From Nocardioides sp. (GTDB lineage Bacteria > Actinomycetota > Actinomycetes > Propionibacteriales > Nocardioidaceae): a stretch of 10,314 nt of DNA. Of this stretch, positions 6,097 to 10,314 are shown piece after piece. The DNA lies in the NCBI GenBank assembly GCA_030145945.1, contig JASLDK010000125.1, forward strand, positions 1-10,314. The letters run 5' to 3'. Every line of letters starts with the position of its first letter. The stretch's first letter is position 1. The notes beneath the pieces were generated by a model. The model was given only the letters and a program-made list of their open reading frames with translations. It was not told the DNA's origin and did not search any database. The translations under genes and the position numbers were made by a program.

Positions 6097-6109
6097 TTCG
6101 GCGTTGGAC

Positions 6110-7360
6110 TCAGCGTTGGTCCGGACGGCGGCGGGCGAACAGCGGGCGCAGCACCAGGAGGATGACGAGGGCGCTGGCGCCGCCGAGGCCCCACCAGACG
6201 GCGTCATGACGGGCTCCGGCCAGCACGTCCGCCCGGGGGCGGGGGGCTCGAGCGGGACGCACGCGTTCCTGTTGGGCCGTGCCCATCTCGGCCACGTCGC
6301 GCTGGATCGCCTCGACGGGTTGGACCACGCCGAAGCCGATGAGCGGACTGGACTGGCCGCCATTGCCACTGGCGGTCTGCTCCAGACGGGTCCGCAGGAC
6401 AGTGGCGTCCTCGTCAGGGTGCAGGGACCAGGCGAGGGCCGCGACCCCGGCCACCTCGGCTGCCGCCCAGGCCGTCGAGGGTGAGGACAGCACGCACCAG
6501 GCGCCATTGCGGGCTCGCGACACTGCACCGACGCCCGGAGCGGCGAGGTCGATCGCCGAACTCCGCAACACCGCGCCGCGCGAACCCGGGGTCGAGACGC
6601 CGACGCCGATGACCGCGGGGTGCGCTGCCGGCCACACCAGGTCGGCGGTGTCCTCGCCCTTCCTGGACTCCCCGGCATATCCGGACGGGAACTCTTCGTC
6701 GGATCGCGGCCGATCTCCCGAGGCCGCGATCACCAGCGCACCGGCCTGGGTCAGCCGATCGACCTGGGCGACCAGCTCCGACGAGCGGGCCACCTGCGTG
6801 GGCACCAGCACGATCAGATGATCGCCCTTGCCGGGACCGGGGATGGTCGCGAGCCGCCCGGCCAGGCCTGAGGAGGTGGGGACGACGTCGCCCTCCTGCT
6901 GCTTGACCGGCACCTGGTAGAACGGCGCGTCCTCCAGCGTCACGGCCGGCGCGATCCCTACCTCGACCGCGGTCGGCTCGGTCTGGTCCGCTCCCTTGAG
7001 GATGCCGGCGACCGCGGTCCCGTGCCCCGACGGCAGGTCGGCGGGTGTGCCGTCGTAGCCGCCGATCCCGCTGTCCACGACGACGATCCGCACCCCGCGC
7101 CCGGGCTCCGCGCCGTCCTTGCGGGCCAGGGCCTGCGCCTGGGCGACGTGCAGGATGGCGTTCGCCACGTTGTCACCCTTGACCGTGTGCGGACCCGCCG
7201 AGTCGAGCGCCGTGTCCATGCACTCAGGGCCCTGCGGGGCATCGGGTACGACGACAGCAGCTGCGGCACCACCAGCAACCAGCACCGGCGCGGACGTCGC
7301 AAGGATCGCCGAGGCCGACACGACGAGCGCGGCCGTCCACGGAGAGCGATTCAGCCGCAC
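6110..7360 (-). CDS. mycP: Mycosin (subtilisin-like T7SS component), predicted catalytically inactive
   Basis: Mycosins are membrane-anchored S8 proteases that face outward and stabilise the ESX membrane complex. This 416-residue protein has a signal peptide (about 8-36), an S8 fold and a C-terminal helix (about 388-405) followed by Arg-rich FARRRPDQR. Catalytic Asp96 (VVVDSGI) and His113 (SGHGTAVAGI) are present. The serine motif, normally GTSxAAPxVAG, reads STAWAAAEVAG, so Ala297 replaces the nucleophile. The oxyanion-hole Asn (AAAGN) is Asp216 (IAASGD). Both codons are clear in the DNA (6470-6472 GCC, 6713-6715 GAT), so it looks like a pseudoprotease with a structural role. The start is GTG (7360-7358), overlapping eccB by 10 nt, with GAAGGA 6 nt upstream and a signal peptide directly after. 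It is the last gene of the eccD-eccB-mycP unit. Confidence 0.9.
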   Translation of the reverse strand: MRLNRSPWTAALVVSASAILATSAPVLVAGGAAAAVVVPDAPQGPECMDTALDSAGPHTVKGDNVANAILHVAQAQALARKDGAEPGRGVRIVVVDSGIGGYDGTPADLPSGHGTAVAGILKGADQTEPTAVEVGIAPAVTLEDAPFYQVPVKQQEGDVVPTSSGLAGRLATIPGPGKGDHLIVLVPTQVARSSELVAQVDRLTQAGALVIAASGDRPRSDEEFPSGYAGESRKGEDTADLVWPAAHPAVIGVGVSTPGSRGAVLRSSAIDLAAPGVGAVSRARNGAWCVLSSPSTAWAAAEVAGVAALAWSLHPDEDATVLRTRLEQTASGNGGQSSPLIGFGVVQPVEAIQRDVAEMGTAQQERVRPARAPRPRADVLAGARHDAVWWGLGGASALVILLVLRPLFARRRPDQR

Positions 7361-8757
7361 GACCGATCCTTCGACGGCGGACAGAGGGCGGCGTCCTGTG
7401 ACAGCTCGGGGCCGGCCTCGAACAGCTTGTTCCACACGTCGGGGACCACCAGGTCGGGGATGTCGGCGTACCCGAGTTGGGCGCGGTCCTCGGCACTGGC
7501 GATCGGGTAGCTGTATCCGCGGTCGTCGATCAGGTGCAGGGAACCGCCCTTGCTGGTGCCCCAGTCCGCTGAATTGACGACGGCCCCGTGACCGGATGCC
7601 ACCGTCACCTCCCGATCGCCGGACGCGACGCCGGAGGCGCTGGCCGCGCCCGTGGGCGCCGTGGCGAGGCGGACCGCGGGCGCCAGCGCCTTCCCGGTGA
7701 CCAGACGCGCGCAGGCCTGCTCGGTGGCGGGGAGGGAGTCGGCCAGCAACGCGGACGGCCAATTCTCCCGGGCCGACGCCACAGGCTTGGCGATCGTGAA
7801 CGGCGCGCCGTCGCCACCGGTCACCAACTGGGATTCCCGCTCACCCAGGGACGTGTTGCTCACCACGGCCAGTGCGAACGGCGACAGCTCGAGCATTCCC
7901 GCGCGGGTGATCGCATAGGTGCGGTTGCCGCGTTCGATCCGGTCACCCACCAGCGCGCCGTCGTAGCCCGCCAACCGGGCAGGCTTGCCCCAACCCGGGA
8001 TTCCGAGACCCTCGGCGTCGAGCGAGTCACCCTGCGGGAACAGCTCGAGCCAGGCATCGGGCACGGTGATCCGGTCGATGGGCGAGATCCCGAGGTCGTT
8101 GTAGAGCCCGTCGTTGGAGGCAGGCAGGCGGAACCGGTAGGCACGGCGCGGCATGCCGTCCACGTCCGCCTCCGCGACGAGGAACACCTCTCCCGTCGTG
8201 GCCGCCTGGACCACGAAGCCCCTGTCGGGGGTGGGCGTGGTGCGTGCGTCCTTGTCGATGGTCGTCTGCATACCGAGGTCGGTGCCGGTGCAGGACGTCC
8301 AGCCGGACTCGATCAACTGCCCGGTCGAGGGCACCGTCGCCGGAGCGTTGAGGATGCCGATCGAGGGCCCCTTGCGCTCGTCGGCGATCTCCTTCTGGGG
8401 GACCTTGCGTGCCTTGAAGTCGGGTCCGAGGATCAACTGCGCGGAGGTGACGTTGATGATCGGACGCACGTTGGGAACGCCCGGCACCGCGTCCTTCTCG
8501 AGGATCACATAGAGCGCGCCGCGGTTGTCGGCGACCAGACCCGGTTGCTTCCAGTCCACCTCGGCACGGTCGGACAGGGCTCCGGCGATCGCGGCACCGG
8601 CTGTCAGCAGGACTGCAAGGGCAATGCCTCCCACGATCATCCGGCCGGGACGCGCGGGCTCCACCTCCCGACCGCCCGGTGCGCCTGACACGAACGCGGT
8701 GACGAGTCGCCGACGACTGAACGCATGCGCCTCGACGAGGTCCTTCTTCGTCGCCAT
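7351..8757 (-). CDS. eccB: T7SS membrane component EccB
   Basis: EccB is a core subunit of the ESX inner-membrane complex with EccC, EccD and EccE; its large domain projects outward from the membrane. The 468-residue protein has a short basic cytoplasmic tail with the family pattern VEAHAFSRRRLVTAFVSG (8-25). One membrane helix follows (about 40-62), then a repeat-rich domain. Two internal repeats are plain: LGISPIDRITVPDAWLELF (222-240) and LGYADIPDLVVPDVWNKLF (428-446). Cysteines at 156, 349, 459 and 467 lie outside and could form disulfides, as in known EccB structures. I see no Walker-type ATP-binding motif. The ATG at 8757-8755 shares one base with the eccD stop (TGATG), and the 3' end overlaps mycP by 10 nt, so the three genes are coupled. 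Confidence 0.95.
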   Translation of the reverse strand: MATKKDLVEAHAFSRRRLVTAFVSGAPGGREVEPARPGRMIVGGIALAVLLTAGAAIAGALSDRAEVDWKQPGLVADNRGALYVILEKDAVPGVPNVRPIINVTSAQLILGPDFKARKVPQKEIADERKGPSIGILNAPATVPSTGQLIESGWTSCTGTDLGMQTTIDKDARTTPTPDRGFVVQAATTGEVFLVAEADVDGMPRRAYRFRLPASNDGLYNDLGISPIDRITVPDAWLELFPQGDSLDAEGLGIPGWGKPARLAGYDGALVGDRIERGNRTYAITRAGMLELSPFALAVVSNTSLGERESQLVTGGDGAPFTIAKPVASARENWPSALLADSLPATEQACARLVTGKALAPAVRLATAPTGAASASGVASGDREVTVASGHGAVVNSADWGTSKGGSLHLIDDRGYSYPIASAEDRAQLGYADIPDLVVPDVWNKLFEAGPELSQDAALCPPSKDRSCG

Positions 8758-10127
8758 CAGCCCACCCAGGTGCGGATCTGGTCGAACAGACCGGTCGCGA
8801 CCACCAACAACGGCAGCAACGTCAGCAGGGCAACGGATTCGAGGACGTCCCCGAATCGGCCACGTCGCACGGACGGGGCGGATGGCATCAACGTGACCGC
8901 CAACAGCACAGCACCGATCACAGCGAGGACGACCGCGAGCGTGGGGCGCCAGTCCGGGTGCAGGGCGAGGACCGCGAGCGCAGAGACCCCGAAGCCCGCG
9001 ATCCCGGACGCCAGCCCGACCAGGACCTCACTGCCGGTGCGGTATTGGCGAGTGCGCAGGACCACGATCACGCAGGCATCGACGGCGAGCAGGGTTCCGG
9101 TGACGCCGAGGCTCACCGCCAAGGGCGAAACCAGCACGAGGATCAGGCCGACGGTGCCACTGATCGCCAACAGGATCTCGTGGGCGACATGTGCATCCGA
9201 GGAGACCTGCGCACGCTCGATCTCGTCGGGTTCGGCGGTGATGTCGGCGGGCGAGTAGAGCTGGCCGACCCTGGTCGCGGTGGCCCCCAGCGCCAGCCAC
9301 GGGAACACGCTGCCGGCGAGGATGATCAGCGTCAGCACGGTCGTGAGGAGCGGCGCTGGAGCCAGTCCGTGGGAGGACGAGCGCAGGTAGAGACCGGCTC
9401 CGAGCCCGAGCGCACCGACCGCCATCGGCGGGAAGGCCAGCGTCCGACCCGGACCGAGACCGACCAGACACACGACGCCCGCGAACAGCGCACCGGCACC
9501 GGCCGCGGCGAGCGGATCGCCGAACCACTCGGCGTCCCGAGCGGTGAACATCACGCCCGCGGCCGCGGCGTACCCGGCACCCAGCCAGGCCACACCGACG
9601 GCGGCCTCCGGCTCGTGCTGGGCCCGGGAAAGGACGATGGCGCCCGCGCAGAGGGCGAGCGCGACCAGCGCGGTGGTCGCTGCAGCGATGTCCGAGCCGC
9701 GCTGGACCAACAGCGCCGAGGCACCGAGGGCGAGGAAGAGACCCGCCGCGATCAGGGCGGTACGCCGGCCCGCGGCGGGACGCCACGGCTCGAGGTCGTG
9801 CTCGACGACGTCGGTCATCGCCTCGACCACGTCGTCATAGACCCGAGGAGGTGGGTCGTCGACGCCGGCGGTGACGGTGAGCAGACCACCGTCCTCGACG
9901 CCCTGCATGGTCAGACCGGTGTCGAGCGCGAGCCTGCGTCCTTCGGAGGTCCCGACCCGATAGCCGCCGTGGACGGTTGCCGGATCGAGCAACCCCACAC
10001 TGCGGGCGAGCTCGGGCAGCAACTCGGCGACAGGGAGCGCGCCGGGAAGCACGAGATCGACGCGGCGCGTGCCGGACATGACCGTGACCCGAACCAGACC
10101 GGATGCGACAGCACCACCGGCGGCCAT
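8757..10127 (-). CDS. eccD: T7SS integral membrane protein EccD
   Basis: EccD forms the dimeric membrane vestibule of the ESX secretion complex. The 456-residue protein has an N-terminal ubiquitin-like (YukD-type) domain at about 11-88 (VRVTVMSGTRRVDLVLPGAL onward) and a cytoplasmic linker. Eleven hydrophobic segments follow at about 122-142, 146-167, 175-194, 204-222, 229-248, 258-279, 316-335, 338-356, 367-388, 396-414 and 429-449. A charged loop at 281-315 separates helices 6 and 7, as in the family. The start is ATG at 10127-10125, with GAAGGGG about 7 nt upstream. Its stop overlaps the eccB start. Size and topology are those of a complete EccD. Confidence 0.95.
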   Translation of the reverse strand: MAAGGAVASGLVRVTVMSGTRRVDLVLPGALPVAELLPELARSVGLLDPATVHGGYRVGTSEGRRLALDTGLTMQGVEDGGLLTVTAGVDDPPPRVYDDVVEAMTDVVEHDLEPWRPAAGRRTALIAAGLFLALGASALLVQRGSDIAAATTALVALALCAGAIVLSRAQHEPEAAVGVAWLGAGYAAAAGVMFTARDAEWFGDPLAAAGAGALFAGVVCLVGLGPGRTLAFPPMAVGALGLGAGLYLRSSSHGLAPAPLLTTVLTLIILAGSVFPWLALGATATRVGQLYSPADITAEPDEIERAQVSSDAHVAHEILLAISGTVGLILVLVSPLAVSLGVTGTLLAVDACVIVVLRTRQYRTGSEVLVGLASGIAGFGVSALAVLALHPDWRPTLAVVLAVIGAVLLAVTLMPSAPSVRRGRFGDVLESVALLTLLPLLVVATGLFDQIRTWVG

Positions 10128-10170
10128 CTGTTCACCCCTTCCCGAGAGACTGGAACCGCATCATCCCAGA

Positions 10171-10222
10171 CACACAGGATCGGAGGGGCCGACGATGTCG
10201 TCGGCCCCTCCGATCCTGTGTG
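10171..10222 (-). terminator. Perfect 24-bp stem-loop between the WXG100 gene and eccD
   Basis: Bases 10171-10194 are exactly complementary to 10199-10222 around the 4-nt loop ATGT. The stem begins 8 nt after the WXG100 stop and lies 43 nt before the eccD ATG. No U-run follows on the minus strand (TCTGGGAT), so it resembles the I-shaped terminators of actinobacteria. It could end the substrate transcript or partly attenuate it, or protect its 3' end so that substrate mRNA exceeds machinery mRNA. Confidence 0.75.
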
Positions 10223-10229
10223 GTCGTGC

Positions 10230-10314
10230 TCAGAACCGGCTGGCTCCGCGCTTGTCGGCCTGCATGTAGTCCGCGTTGGACTGGTAGACGGTGGTGTGGG
10301 TGTTGTCGAGCAGG
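10230..10314 (-). CDS. WXG100/ESAT-6-like T7SS substrate, C-terminal tail (5' part outside window)
   Basis: The last 28 codons on the minus strand, before TGA at 10232-10230, read LLDNTHTTVYQSNADYMQADKRGASRF. The segment YMQAD fits the YxxxD/E secretion signal at the C-terminus of Esx and PE proteins, which EccC recognises. It follows helical sequence and precedes a short flexible basic tail, as in CFP-10-type proteins. The WXG turn lies beyond the window, so family assignment rests on this tail plus adjacency to eccD. It is probably one half of an EsxA/EsxB-type pair. The frame is too short for ordinary ORF listing because it is cut by the window end. Confidence 0.8.
   Translation of the reverse strand, partial: LLDNTHTTVYQSNADYMQADKRGASRF

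Noticed and set aside
6470..6486. Ser292, Ser293 or Ser295 as the mycosin nucleophile
   Set aside because: Aligning from the conserved VAG end without a gap puts Ala297 at the serine site. Using Ser295 would require a two-residue insertion in the catalytic helix, though a structural model should confirm this.
7361..7762. 134-codon upstream extension of the mycosin frame
   Set aside because: It lies inside eccB in another frame and is Arg/Gly-rich. The GTG at 7360 has a good ribosome site and is followed at once by a signal peptide.
1..10314. CRISPR array, insertion sequence, integrase or prophage
   Set aside because: No regularly spaced repeats, transposase motifs or terminal inverted repeats were seen. 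The only repeats are coding repeats in dnaX and single hairpins.

Overview
The window is high-GC, densely packed bacterial chromosome. It carries a conserved actinobacterial housekeeping block and the end of an ESX/type VII secretion (T7SS) locus of actinobacterial type (mycosin, EccB, EccD). Both point to Actinomycetota. A nocardioform or Nocardioidaceae-like host is my best guess from the gene order and protein style, but it is an inference. All protein genes lie on the minus strand, so they are described in transcription order from high to low coordinates. The only plus-strand gene I can support is a tRNA.

T7SS region (10314 down to 6110): the C-terminal tail of a WXG100/ESAT-6-like protein ends at 10230 with a YxxxD secretion motif. 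A perfect 24-bp stem-loop (10171-10222) follows. Then come eccD (ubiquitin-like domain plus 11 membrane helices), eccB (one membrane helix, large extracytoplasmic domain) and mycP (subtilisin-like, membrane anchored). The last three genes overlap end to start and form a translationally coupled unit. The mycosin keeps the catalytic Asp and His, but alanine stands where the nucleophilic serine should be and aspartate where the oxyanion-hole asparagine should be. It is predicted to be a pseudoprotease. This is the most unusual observation in the window. eccC, eccE and the rest of the Esx pair are not present and would lie beyond 10314.

RNA region (6109 down to 5728): a hairpin separates mycP from a convergent tRNA-Ser(GGA) on the plus strand. 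About 90 bp further on, and divergent from the tRNA, is the small SRP RNA (ffs) on the minus strand.

Housekeeping region (5727 down to 1): dnaX (clamp-loader tau subunit, apparently leaderless), a YbaB/EbfC nucleoid protein, recR, a DUF5063 protein, lysC (aspartate kinase, with an internal start for the beta subunit) and the 5' part of asd. The order ffs-dnaX-ybaB-recR resembles the widespread scr-dnaX-yaaK-recR cluster. recR/DUF5063 and lysC/asd each overlap by ATGA. LysC and Asd catalyse consecutive steps of the aspartate pathway to lysine, threonine, methionine and diaminopimelate. DnaX and RecR serve replication and recombinational repair.
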